A program made the position numbers and the translations under genes. This document shows, piece by piece, positions 17,472 to 24,736 of a DNA stretch of 41,660 nucleotides. This stretch comes from Marmoricola sp. (lineage in GTDB: Bacteria > Actinomycetota > Actinomycetes > Propionibacteriales > Nocardioidaceae), in contig NZ_JAOPXI010000064.1 of the NCBI RefSeq assembly GCF_025965215.1, forward strand, positions 1 to 41,660, written 5' to 3'. How positions within the stretch are numbered: the stretch's first letter is position 1; each line of letters begins with the position of its first letter. The notes under the pieces were generated by a model. That model saw nothing but the letters and a program-made list of their open reading frames with translations. It was not told the origin of the DNA and searched no databases.

Positions 17472-18244
17472 CGATCCACTTCGTCGGCGGCGGCCCGGGC
17501 GCTGCCGACCTGATCACGCTGCGCGCGGCGACCCTGCTGGCGGGTGCCGACGTCGTCGTGTACGCCGGCACCTACCTGGACCGCGACGTGCTCGGCCACT
17601 GCCGCGAGGACGTCCGGCTGGTCGACACCCAGGACCTGGACCTCGACCAGATCACGGCCGAGCTGGTGACCAGCCACCTGGCCGGACGGAGCGTGGTCCG
17701 GCTGTGCTCGGGCGACCCCTCGTTGTACTCGGCGCTCGCCGAGCAGACCGCGCGACTCGATGCCGCGGGCGTGGACTGGGACGTGACTCCCGGCGTACCG
17801 GCCTATGCGGCGGCGGCGGCGCTGCTCGGCCGCGAGCTCACCGTCCCGCTGCTGGCCCAGTCAGTCGTCCTGACCCGCGCCCAGGCCCGGTCGACCCCGC
17901 TGCCCGCAGGCGAATCGCTGGCCGCGTTCGCTGCGACCGGCGCGACCCTGGTCCTGCACCTCGCGATCACCCGGATCCGCGAGATCGCCGCCCAGCTGGT
18001 CGGTGACTACGGACCGCACTGCCCGGTCGCCGTGGTCCACCGGGCGAGCCAGCCGTCCGAGGTGGTCCTGCGCGGAACGCTGAGCACGATCGCCGACCAG
18101 GTCGAGGCCGCGGGCCTGCGCCAGGCCGCAGTGATCCTGGTCGGCCAGGTCCTCGACCCGGTGCCGAGTCCGGGCGAGGTCGCCGAGTCCTACCTGTACG
18201 ACGCGAGTCGGGACCGGTCGTCGAAGATCCCCTCAGCCGACTGA
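17468..18244 (+). CDS. cobM: Precorrin-4 C11-methyltransferase CobM
   Basis: A 258-residue tetrapyrrole methylase with the CobM motifs IHFVGGGPGAADLITLRA at the start, VVYAGTYLDRD, VVRLCSGDPSLYSALAEQ and VTPGVPAYAAAAALLGRELT. It adds the C11 methyl group with SAM. GTG 17468 overlaps the cobL stop (GTGA). The 3' end overlaps the convergent cobIJ gene by 12 bp, so the two mRNAs are complementary at their ends. Confidence 0.96.
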   Translation: MTIHFVGGGPGAADLITLRAATLLAGADVVVYAGTYLDRDVLGHCREDVRLVDTQDLDLDQITAELVTSHLAGRSVVRLCSGDPSLYSALAEQTARLDAAGVDWDVTPGVPAYAAAAALLGRELTVPLLAQSVVLTRAQARSTPLPAGESLAAFAATGATLVLHLAITRIREIAAQLVGDYGPHCPVAVVHRASQPSEVVLRGTLSTIADQVEAAGLRQAAVILVGQVLDPVPSPGEVAESYLYDASRDRSSKIPSAD

Positions 18245-19756
18245 GCGGGCGGTCCACACCCGCCCCGACGTGCTGACGCGAGTCCCGCGGGCGCCGACGA
18301 TCAGCAGGCACTTCATGTCGATGGTGTCGGCCTCCAGCTCGGCCAGTGTCGTCACCGTCAGGGACTCGCCGGCGCGACCGATGTCGCGACCGACGACCAC
18401 CGGGGTATCAGCCGAGCGCACCTCGAGCAGCAGCTTCTGGGCCTCCGCGACCTGGGTCGTGCGCGACCGCGAGGCCGGGTTGTAGATCGCCAGGACCAGG
18501 TCTGCCTCGGCGATCGCGCGCAGGCGTCTCTCGATCACCGGCCAACCCTTGAGCCGGTCCGACAGGCTCATCACCGCGAAGTCGCCGCCGATCGGTGCCC
18601 CTGCCCGCGCGGCGACGGCCTGCACCGCGCTGATCCCGGGCACGACCCGGATCGGTACGCCGGCGTACGCCGGGTCCTCGGCCGCTTCGAAGACCGCAGC
18701 AGCCATCCCGAAGACGCCGGCATCCCCGCCGGAGACGACCGCGACCTGTTCGCCGGCGAGCGCCAGGTCCAGCGCGAACCGGGCCCGGTCGACCTCGACG
18801 GTGTTGCCGGACGCGTGCCTGCTCAGCCCGATCCGCTGGGGTACCCGGTCGACGTACGGGGCGTAGCCGACGACGTGGTCGACCCCGGCGAGCACGGCTG
18901 CGGCCTCGGGTGTCAACCAGGCTGCAGGGCCCGGGCCGAGTCCGACGACGGTCAGCTCTGCGGGTCCGTCACCGCATCTCGGCAAGCTCGCTGACCGAGG
19001 GAGGCCGGTCGCCGAGCGCCTGCCGCCCGGGGTGTCGGCGACCGAGTCGCCCGGCACCACGATCAGGGAGAAGTACGGCACCGTCTCGGGGTCGACGTCG
19101 CGCACCGGGAGCCAGCGTTGCTCGGGCATCGAGGCACGTTCGACGTACATGGCGTGGTCGAGCCGCCCGGCCTGCTCCAGGGCCGAGCGCACCCGGGGAA
19201 ACGTGCGTCCGAGCTTCATGATGATCGCGCCCTGGGTGTCGGCCAGACGCCGGGCGAGCTCGGACTCCGGCAGCGTGCCGGGCAGGATCGTCAGCACGTC
19301 GGTCTGCCGGACCAGTGGCGTCGCGACGCTCGCTGTGGCGGCCGCGAACGACGGCACGCCCGGAACGATCTCGGTGCGGAAGCGGTCGCTCAGCCGGTCG
19401 TGCATGTACATGAACGAGCCGTAGAAGAGTGGATCACCTTCGGCGAGCAGGACGACGGTTCGTCCGGCTTCGAGGTGGACAGCGAGCCGCTCGGAGCTGG
19501 CTTCGTAGAACTCGGCCATCGCACCGGCGTACCCGCCCGGATGGTCCGGCAGGCCGGTGGTCACGGGGTAGACGAGGTTCTCCTCGATGAGGCCGTGCGG
19601 GATGAGGTCGGCGGCGATCCGTCGGGCGTTGGACTCCTTGCCGACGCCCGAGTGGTAGGCGATCACGTCGGCCGCGCCGATCAGCCGGGCTGCCTTGAGC
19701 GTGGTCAGCTCGGGATCGCCGGGACCCACCCCGACGCCGTACAGGCGGCCGGTCAT
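18233..19756 (-). CDS. cobIJ: CobI-CobJ fusion: precorrin-2 C20- and precorrin-3B C17-methyltransferases
   Basis: The 507-residue protein carries two tetrapyrrole methylases. Residues ~1-245 are CobI (LYGVGVGPGDPELTTLKA, VVLLAEGDPLFYGSFMYM, VPGVPSFAAA). Residues ~266-507 are CobJ (LTVVGLGPGPAAWLTPEA, VAVVSGGDAGVFGMA, VVPGISAVQAVAARAGAPIGGDF, LAIYNPASRSRT). The same fusion and length are known from Mycobacterium. CobI methylates C20 of precorrin-2; CobJ methylates C17 and contracts the ring. The junction (residues ~253-264) contains SASLPRCGD, encoded by a family B repeat. ATG 19756 overlaps the cobH stop by 4 bp. Confidence 0.96.
   Translation of the reverse strand: MTGRLYGVGVGPGDPELTTLKAARLIGAADVIAYHSGVGKESNARRIAADLIPHGLIEENLVYPVTTGLPDHPGGYAGAMAEFYEASSERLAVHLEAGRTVVLLAEGDPLFYGSFMYMHDRLSDRFRTEIVPGVPSFAAATASVATPLVRQTDVLTILPGTLPESELARRLADTQGAIIMKLGRTFPRVRSALEQAGRLDHAMYVERASMPEQRWLPVRDVDPETVPYFSLIVVPGDSVADTPGGRRSATGLPRSASLPRCGDGPAELTVVGLGPGPAAWLTPEAAAVLAGVDHVVGYAPYVDRVPQRIGLSRHASGNTVEVDRARFALDLALAGEQVAVVSGGDAGVFGMAAAVFEAAEDPAYAGVPIRVVPGISAVQAVAARAGAPIGGDFAVMSLSDRLKGWPVIERRLRAIAEADLVLAIYNPASRSRTTQVAEAQKLLLEVRSADTPVVVGRDIGRAGESLTVTTLAELEADTIDMKCLLIVGARGTRVSTSGRVWTARSVG
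18967..18998 (+). repeat. Family B dispersed repeat, copy 5 (CobI-CobJ junction)
   Basis: GTCACCGCATCTCGGCAAGC followed by TCGCTGACCGAG is almost identical to 11861-11892. On the coding strand it gives RSASLPRCGD exactly between the two fused methyltransferases, as the other copy does between CobB and CobC. Confidence 0.8.
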
Positions 19757-20421
19757 TCCCGCTCCTGGGCGAGTGCGTTCAGTGCGGAGGCGGCGATCGC
19801 CGAGCCGCCGCGACGACCACGCACGGTCAGGAACGGGAGGTCGATGCCGTGCTCGGCGGCGAACGAGGCCAGCGCGTCCTTGGACTCGGCGGCTCCGATG
19901 AAGCCCACCGGGACGCCGATGACCGCGGCCGGACGTGGCGCCCCTGCCAGGATCATCTCGAGCAGATGGAACAGCGCGGTCGGTGCGTTGCCGATCGCGA
20001 CGACGGACCCGGCGAGCCGGTCACCCCAGAGCGCGAGCGCGGCCGCCGATCGGGTGGTGCCGAAGTCGCGGGCGATGTCGGGCACCCGTGGGTCGCGCAG
20101 CAGGCACAGCACGTCGTTCCCGCGCGGCAGGCGAGCCCGGGTCACGCCGGACGCGACCATGTGGGCGTCGGTGAGGATCGGCGCTCCGGCGTTCAGGGCG
20201 GCGCGAGCAGCAGGGACCAGGTCGTCGTGGATCAGCAGGTCGGCAGCCAGATCCGTCTGGCCGCTGCCGTGCACGATCCGTACGGCGACCCGTTCGGCGT
20301 TCGCGGGAAGGTGCGCCAGATCGGTCTCGCGGCGAATGGTGGCGAACGACTCGCGGTAGATCGCGGCCCCGTCGTCGAGGTAGGCGTAGCGCCGTGGCGG
20401 GCGTGCACTGATCAGGTCCAT
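19753..20421 (-). CDS. cobH: Precorrin-8X methylmutase CobH
   Basis: The 222-residue protein has IYRESFATIRRETDL near the start, with the conserved region around AVRIVHGSGQTDLA holding the catalytic histidine, ILTDAHMVASGV, IGNAPTALFHLLEMI and GVPVGFIGAAESK. It moves the C11 methyl to C12, giving hydrogenobyrinic acid. GAGGAGA lies 5 bp before ATG 20421. It opens the cobH-cobIJ unit, behind a cobalamin riboswitch. Confidence 0.96.
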   Translation of the reverse strand: MDLISARPPRRYAYLDDGAAIYRESFATIRRETDLAHLPANAERVAVRIVHGSGQTDLAADLLIHDDLVPAARAALNAGAPILTDAHMVASGVTRARLPRGNDVLCLLRDPRVPDIARDFGTTRSAAALALWGDRLAGSVVAIGNAPTALFHLLEMILAGAPRPAAVIGVPVGFIGAAESKDALASFAAEHGIDLPFLTVRGRRGGSAIAASALNALAQERE

Positions 20422-20458
20422 CGTCTCTCCTCGGGGTTCTCGCCCCTCTCGGTGACAA

Positions 20459-20573
20459 CGACGGGTGGCCAGTGTCTGGCTGGGCCGGTGTCGAGAAGCA
20501 CGCTCCTCAGCACCATGGCCTCACAGTGGCGGAACCGCCCCGGACTCACACCGGGTTCCTGCTCCACGCGTCG
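20459..20573 (-). promoter_or_regulatory. Cobalamin riboswitch upstream of cobH
   Basis: On the minus strand: closing stem CGACGCGTGG/CCACCCGTCG (one mismatch), then GGAACCCGGTGTGAGTCCGG, GGCGGTTCCGCCACTGTGA (B12 box), a variable hairpin GGTGCTGAGGAGCGTGC and CTTCTCGACACC, and AGCCAGACACTGGCC. It starts 7 bp after the cobG stop. The segment GAGGGGCGAGAACCCC just before the cobH ribosome site may be part of the expression platform. Confidence 0.92.
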
Positions 20574-20579
20574 AGGCCG

Positions 20580-21446
20580 TCAGCCTAGGTGACCGCTGTC
20601 GGCCACGACGAGCCCGCTCCAGGGTGAGACGACGAGCAGGTCCTCGGGCATCACCTCCGCCAGTGCGGCCAGGACGTCGGCGGTGATCACGCCGTCGGGG
20701 ACCTCGAGGTGCTGGCCACCGTCGAACGGGCCGAACGGGAGCGGGCCCGCGTTGCGCAAGGTCCGGGGATCGCGGGTCCCGCTGAGCATCGGGGTGCTCA
20801 GCTCGTCGACGTGCCACGCCGCGCTCGGGCCCTCACCGCGGAGCGCCAGGAAGTCGCGGGCGAGGGCGACCAGCCGAGCCGGTACGTCGTCTAGCGGGAC
20901 GACCTCGCCCCAGCCCTCGCTCCCTGCGCGCAGCTGCGCGTGCTGTTCGTCGACCGCCATGGCGCCGAGGTCGAGGGTGCGGCCCTGGAGGTCACCGCGG
21001 CCGTCGTCGAGCACAACTAGGAACCGTCCGGGTAGGTCGGCGAGATCCGGCGCGGAGCACAGCAGGTCGTCGAACGCACGCGCGACCGGCCGTAGGTCGG
21101 CGAGCCCACCGCTGAGGCCGGAGAGCGGCGAGCGCATCACGTTGCGCACCAGCTCGTGGTCGGGGTGCGGGAGCAGGCCGGTGGCCGCGATCGCGTCGGT
21201 GACCTCGACGGGCAGCGCGCCGTCGTTGAGCGGCAGGCCGCGGAGCTGGAGGTTCGCCCGGGCCGTCGTGTGCAGCCGGCCGTCGCCGAACCGGGAGGCC
21301 ACCTGCGACAGCGCGATGAGCTGGTCGTGAGCGATCTCGCCGCCGATCAGCCGGAGCCGGACCAGTGCTCCGTCCTCGGCCGGCCACGGCCGGGACACCC
21401 CCGGGCAGAGATCGCCGCGGGTGCGGGGTGCCGGAGTCGGGTTCAT
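20580..21446 (-). CDS. cobG: CobG-like precorrin-3B synthase, apparently lacking its Fe-S/siroheme C-terminus
   Basis: The 288-residue protein matches the nitrite/sulphite-reductase-like CobG family: RGDLCPGVSRPWPAEDGALV, FGDGRLHTTARANLQLRGLP, ELVRNVMRSPLSGLSGG, GRFLVVLDDGRGDLQGR and AWHVDELS. It stops right after LLVVSPWSGLVV. In CobG proteins as I know them this segment is followed by a short loop and an ACxGxPGCAKxLADxR motif that binds the [4Fe-4S] cluster. Only two cysteines remain (C14, C130), too few for the cluster. The usual length is about 360-450 residues. It may be a nonfunctional remnant, part of a split system, or a variant. It lies 16 bp after the large membrane protein gene. 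Confidence 0.75.
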   Translation of the reverse strand: MNPTPAPRTRGDLCPGVSRPWPAEDGALVRLRLIGGEIAHDQLIALSQVASRFGDGRLHTTARANLQLRGLPLNDGALPVEVTDAIAATGLLPHPDHELVRNVMRSPLSGLSGGLADLRPVARAFDDLLCSAPDLADLPGRFLVVLDDGRGDLQGRTLDLGAMAVDEQHAQLRAGSEGWGEVVPLDDVPARLVALARDFLALRGEGPSAAWHVDELSTPMLSGTRDPRTLRNAGPLPFGPFDGGQHLEVPDGVITADVLAALAEVMPEDLLVVSPWSGLVVADSGHLG

Positions 21447-21462
21447 CCCGACATTGTGCCGG

Positions 21463-23844
21463 TCAGTAGCTGTAGCCGTGGATCGCCAGGACCAGGCAGA
21501 TCACAAGCACGCCGGCGCCCGCGAGCTGGAGCTCCCACGAGGTGGCCGGACGCGGGTGCTCCTCGTCGCGGAAGGTCTGCAGGGAGCCGAGGACCGCGGG
21601 GACCAGGCCGGCCGCCACGAACGCGATGCGCAGCTCGGTCAGGTGACTGGAGCTGCCCGAGATCGCGATGGCGACCAGCACCGTTCCACCGATGACCAGC
21701 GCCAGGATCTGGGTGATGCCGGTCGGGAACGGCACCTTCGCCGGCAGGGTGAAGCCGGTGCGGTAGCGCAGCTGTCCCATCAGGTCAGGCAGAGCGAAGA
21801 GCAGGACGCCGACGTACCACTGCCAGCACCCGCCGATCAGGACGTGGCCGAGGAAGGCGAACACAGCGACCCGTACGAGGATCCCGGCGATCTCGGCGCT
21901 CAGCGTCGGCTCCGGCATCTCCTCGGGGACCGACGTGTGCCGCAGCCGCTCGGGGTACCAGAGGTCGGCCAGGTGCTCGAGCAGGACTCGAAGTCCGATC
22001 GCGAACCCGGCGATCACCCCGATCTTGCCCGCGTGCGCGGGGATCCCGGTGGCCTGGCCGGCGAAGCCGTCCATCGCTGCCGCGATCGCGCGCGCCACCC
22101 AGCCGCAGATCACCGCGGTGATGAGGACGTCGCCGAGCCGGTCCCAGCCGTAGCGCAGGTCCAGGTCCCCCGAACGGCGCAGCGGCCGGATCAGCGTGGC
22201 GATCAGGGGGAGGCCGGTCCACAGGAAGCCGACCAGCAGGATCACCGCGGCGCCGTGCGACGTCAGGTGTCCGGCGACGAGCAGCCCGAAGAAAAGCGAG
22301 GCCATGAAACCCGCGACGGCATCGAACGCGGCCACGAACACGATCAGGGCCAGCAGGCCGGACGTCGGCGGGAGCGCATGGCCATGCGTCTGGTGGGCGG
22401 CGCTGATGCCCAGGGCGATGCCGCCGATCGGCATCAGCCACCACAGCGAGCCGAAGATCGCGCGGATCACGGTGCCGTCGATCGCGAGCCGACCGAAGAA
22501 GGGCGACCAGCGGGCGATGTACGGCGGCGCGGTCCGGCTCCAGAAGTCCGTGGCGTCGTGGCCGAACGCTTCCCAGCTCGGCGAGTGGTCACCGCGTCCG
22601 ACGCGCTCGATCAGCGCACCGTTGATCTCCGCGGCCGGCTCGGCGCTGTCGCTGAAGGCAGCCGAGGAGCCCACCAGGAAGCGCGAGAGCGGACGGGGCC
22701 GTGCGACCGAGACGACTGCCAGGGCCAGGACGAGCAGCACCAGCAGGTTGCTGACGTCGTTCGAGTCGAGCCCGCCGGCCGCGTGTCCGGGCTTGGGCGT
22801 CGGGTGCTGAACCGGGATCGGGGTGGCGCTCGGCGTCGGGGTCGCCGTCGGGGTGGGTGTCGGGGTGCCCACTGCCGGCGCTGCCTTGACGGTCAGCGCG
22901 GACGAGGTGGTTCCCGAGATCTTGTCCGGGTGTGCCAGGTCGATCGCCCGTGCGAGGATCCGGTGCTGGCCCACGGCGAGCGCCGTCGGCAGCGTGCACG
23001 ACCAGGACGTGCCGCTGGTGGTGCAGGACGTCGTCGGATGCGCCCAGTCCGGGTTCTTCGGCGGATCGACGAGCAGTTGGATCCGCTGCGCGGAGCCGCT
23101 CGCCGTACCCGTGATCCTGACCGGTTGCTGGCCGACCTTGACGCTGGCCGGACCGCTGATCGAGGGTGCGCCGGGAGCAGGGATCCCCACCACCTGGACG
23201 CTGGCCGACCCGGAGCGCGACGTCCCGGATCCGGACTCGGACACGCTGATCGAGTACGTGCCGGGCACGCTTGCCGACGAGCTCAACGCACAGGTGAACG
23301 TGCTGCCGGAGGTGCTGCAGGCCGTGCCGCTCTGGCCGAGGACTACGCTGCCGCCGGTCGTGACCGTCGCCTGCACGTGGAAGTCGTTGCGACCGCTGAT
23401 GTGGTCGTAGCTGCCGCTGACCGTGAACGGCTGACCCGCCTGCACCGAGCCGCTCGACCCGCGGACGCCGAAGTTGCTCGACACCGAGGCAGACGCGGAG
23501 GACGAGCGGCTCCGGCCGCCGCCGCTGGCCCGCGCGCTGACGGTGACCGACCCCGGGCTCAGGTACCGGCCGCTGCCCAGGCTGCACCGCCAGGGCCCGA
23601 GGCCGTTGATCGCGCCTGCGGGGCGGCACGACAGCGATCCGCTCGCGCCCGGGTTGGAGATCGAGGCGGACAGCGTGCTGTGGTCGAGGTTGTTGAAGAT
23701 GACCAGCGAGAACGGGTGCGGCTGTCCCGCGTAGCTCGTCGAGGACAGGAAGATCGCCGGGCTCTCCGTCGCCGCCGACGCGGTGGTCGGCACGCCGATC
23801 ACCACTGCCGCGGCGAGGAGGAGTCCCGCGAGCGTCCGGTTCAT
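21463..23844 (-). CDS. Large exported membrane protein with Ig-like N-terminus, unknown function
   Basis: I do not recognise this 793-residue protein. It begins with a clear signal peptide (MNRTLAGLLLAAAVVIG, likely cut after TTASA). Three outer Ig-like or filamin-like repeats follow (~residues 20-310), each with a Cys pair closing on a W/F-x-C turn (PWRC, TFTC, SWSC). A Pro/Thr stalk (~317-350) leads to a membrane helix, a soluble segment with PSWEAFGHDATDFWSRTAPP, and about eight to ten more membrane helices to the C-terminus. ATG 23844 is chosen for the signal peptide; 23871 is an alternative. It ends 16 bp before cobG on the same strand, so the two may be co-transcribed. Confidence 0.8.
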   Translation of the reverse strand: MNRTLAGLLLAAAVVIGVPTTASAATESPAIFLSSTSYAGQPHPFSLVIFNNLDHSTLSASISNPGASGSLSCRPAGAINGLGPWRCSLGSGRYLSPGSVTVSARASGGGRSRSSSASASVSSNFGVRGSSGSVQAGQPFTVSGSYDHISGRNDFHVQATVTTGGSVVLGQSGTACSTSGSTFTCALSSSASVPGTYSISVSESGSGTSRSGSASVQVVGIPAPGAPSISGPASVKVGQQPVRITGTASGSAQRIQLLVDPPKNPDWAHPTTSCTTSGTSWSCTLPTALAVGQHRILARAIDLAHPDKISGTTSSALTVKAAPAVGTPTPTPTATPTPSATPIPVQHPTPKPGHAAGGLDSNDVSNLLVLLVLALAVVSVARPRPLSRFLVGSSAAFSDSAEPAAEINGALIERVGRGDHSPSWEAFGHDATDFWSRTAPPYIARWSPFFGRLAIDGTVIRAIFGSLWWLMPIGGIALGISAAHQTHGHALPPTSGLLALIVFVAAFDAVAGFMASLFFGLLVAGHLTSHGAAVILLVGFLWTGLPLIATLIRPLRRSGDLDLRYGWDRLGDVLITAVICGWVARAIAAAMDGFAGQATGIPAHAGKIGVIAGFAIGLRVLLEHLADLWYPERLRHTSVPEEMPEPTLSAEIAGILVRVAVFAFLGHVLIGGCWQWYVGVLLFALPDLMGQLRYRTGFTLPAKVPFPTGITQILALVIGGTVLVAIAISGSSSHLTELRIAFVAAGLVPAVLGSLQTFRDEEHPRPATSWELQLAGAGVLVICLVLAIHGYSY

Positions 23845-23981
23845 CTGATCCCTTTGCGGTCGAGAAGTCATGTGGTGCAGGACGATCTTCGCGCGTCCGA
23901 AGGCCCTACCGTCCCATTTCCGCGCTTGCCGTGGTGCGCAATTGGCGCGAGCCGTCGGCGATGATCACCTGCATGCGCGCG

Positions 23982-24548
23982 ATGAGTGAGCTGGAATGGC
24001 CGAAGCACACCGAACGACTGACGCTGCGCCCGACCGTCGAGGCCGACCTGGACGCCCTGTGGGTGATTCGGCGGCAGGACTCGGTCGGCCGCTGGATGAC
24101 CGACGCGTCGCAGGACCGCGATGCGTTCCACGCCCGGCTGATGGTGCCCGACCACCTGGCCAAGACGATCACCCTCGAGCTCGACGAACGGATCATCGGC
24201 GACCTGATGATCGCGGTCGAGGATGCCTGGTCCCAGGGCGAGGTGCGCGACCAGGCGCGCGGCGTCCAGGCTGAGCTGGGGTGGTGCCTGGACCCCGCGG
24301 TCGAAGGTCATGGCTACGGCACCGAAGCAGCCACCGAGCTCATCCGGATCTCCTTCGCCGAGCTGGGCCTGCGCAGGGTGACCGCGGCGTGCTTCGCCGA
24401 CAACGAGCCCTCGTGGCGTTTGATGGAGAGGATCGGGATGCGGCGCGAGGCGCACAACGTCGCGGACTCGCTGCACCGCGACGGTCGATGGCTGGACGGG
24501 TTCGTCTACGCCCTGCTGCGCGACGAGTGGCCGGCGGCGCAGCAGTAG
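23982..24548 (+). CDS. GNAT family N-acetyltransferase
   Basis: About 188 residues of the RimJ/RimL type: TERLTLRPTVEADLDALW at the start, ELGWCLDPAVEGHGYGTEAA forming the acetyl-CoA pyrophosphate loop, and ACFADNEPSWRLMERIGM, the typical GNAT end, followed by ALLRDEW. It transfers acetyl to an amine; the target is unknown. ATG 23982, 23973 and 23961 are all possible starts and none has a strong ribosome site; the shortest keeps the whole fold. It diverges from the large membrane protein gene, with about 130 bp between that contain no other recognisable feature, and is followed at once by the cobN riboswitch. Confidence 0.85.
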   Translation: MSELEWPKHTERLTLRPTVEADLDALWVIRRQDSVGRWMTDASQDRDAFHARLMVPDHLAKTITLELDERIIGDLMIAVEDAWSQGEVRDQARGVQAELGWCLDPAVEGHGYGTEAATELIRISFAELGLRRVTAACFADNEPSWRLMERIGMRREAHNVADSLHRDGRWLDGFVYALLRDEWPAAQQ

Positions 24549-24571
24549 CGCCGCTGTACTCTGGGCGCTCA

Positions 24572-24697
24572 CGTCCCGTGGAACAGGAACCCGGTGCAAG
24601 TCCGGGGCGGTTCCGCCACTGTGAAGCCTCGGTGGTTGAGGAGCTTGCGCTGCAAGCGTCTCGACCCCCGGCTCAGCCAGACACTGGCCACGGGACG
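24572..24697 (+). promoter_or_regulatory. Cobalamin riboswitch upstream of cobN
   Basis: A perfect 10-bp closing stem CGTCCCGTGG/CCACGGGACG (24572-24581 and 24688-24697) encloses GGAACCCGGTGCAAGTCCGG, GGCGGTTCCGCCACTGTGAA (B12 box) and AGCCAGACACTGGCC. The variable arm after the B12 box is a family A dispersed repeat (24631-24668). Otherwise it matches the cobH switch closely. It should repress cobN-cobF when adenosylcobalamin is plentiful. Confidence 0.95.
24631..24668 (+). repeat. Family A dispersed repeat, copy 3, inside the cobN riboswitch
   Basis: GGTGGTTGAGGA, hairpin GCTTGC-GCT-GCAAGC, then GTCTCGACCCC. Compared with copy 1 the hairpin differs at several places on both arms and still pairs. 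It takes the place of the variable hairpin that follows the B12 box in the cobH switch. Confidence 0.85.
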
Positions 24698-24712
24698 ACC
24701 TACGACGAGGGG

Positions 24713-24736
24713 CGAGAACCCTTCAGGAGGCTCTCG
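24713..24736 (+). promoter_or_regulatory. Hairpin enclosing the cobN ribosome binding site
   Basis: CGAGA (24713-24717) can pair with TCTCG (24732-24736), leaving the strong site AGGAGG (24725-24730) in the loop right before ATG 24737. GGGG (24709-24712) could also pair with the CCC at 24719-24721. These are candidate parts of the riboswitch expression platform acting on translation. Confidence 0.45.

Noticed and set aside
21421..23964. 847-codon open frame on the plus strand opposite the large membrane protein gene
   Set aside because: Its sequence is Arg/Gly/Asp/Gln-rich with no known domain. The opposite frame has a signal peptide, Ig-like repeats and membrane helices; high GC keeps antisense frames open.
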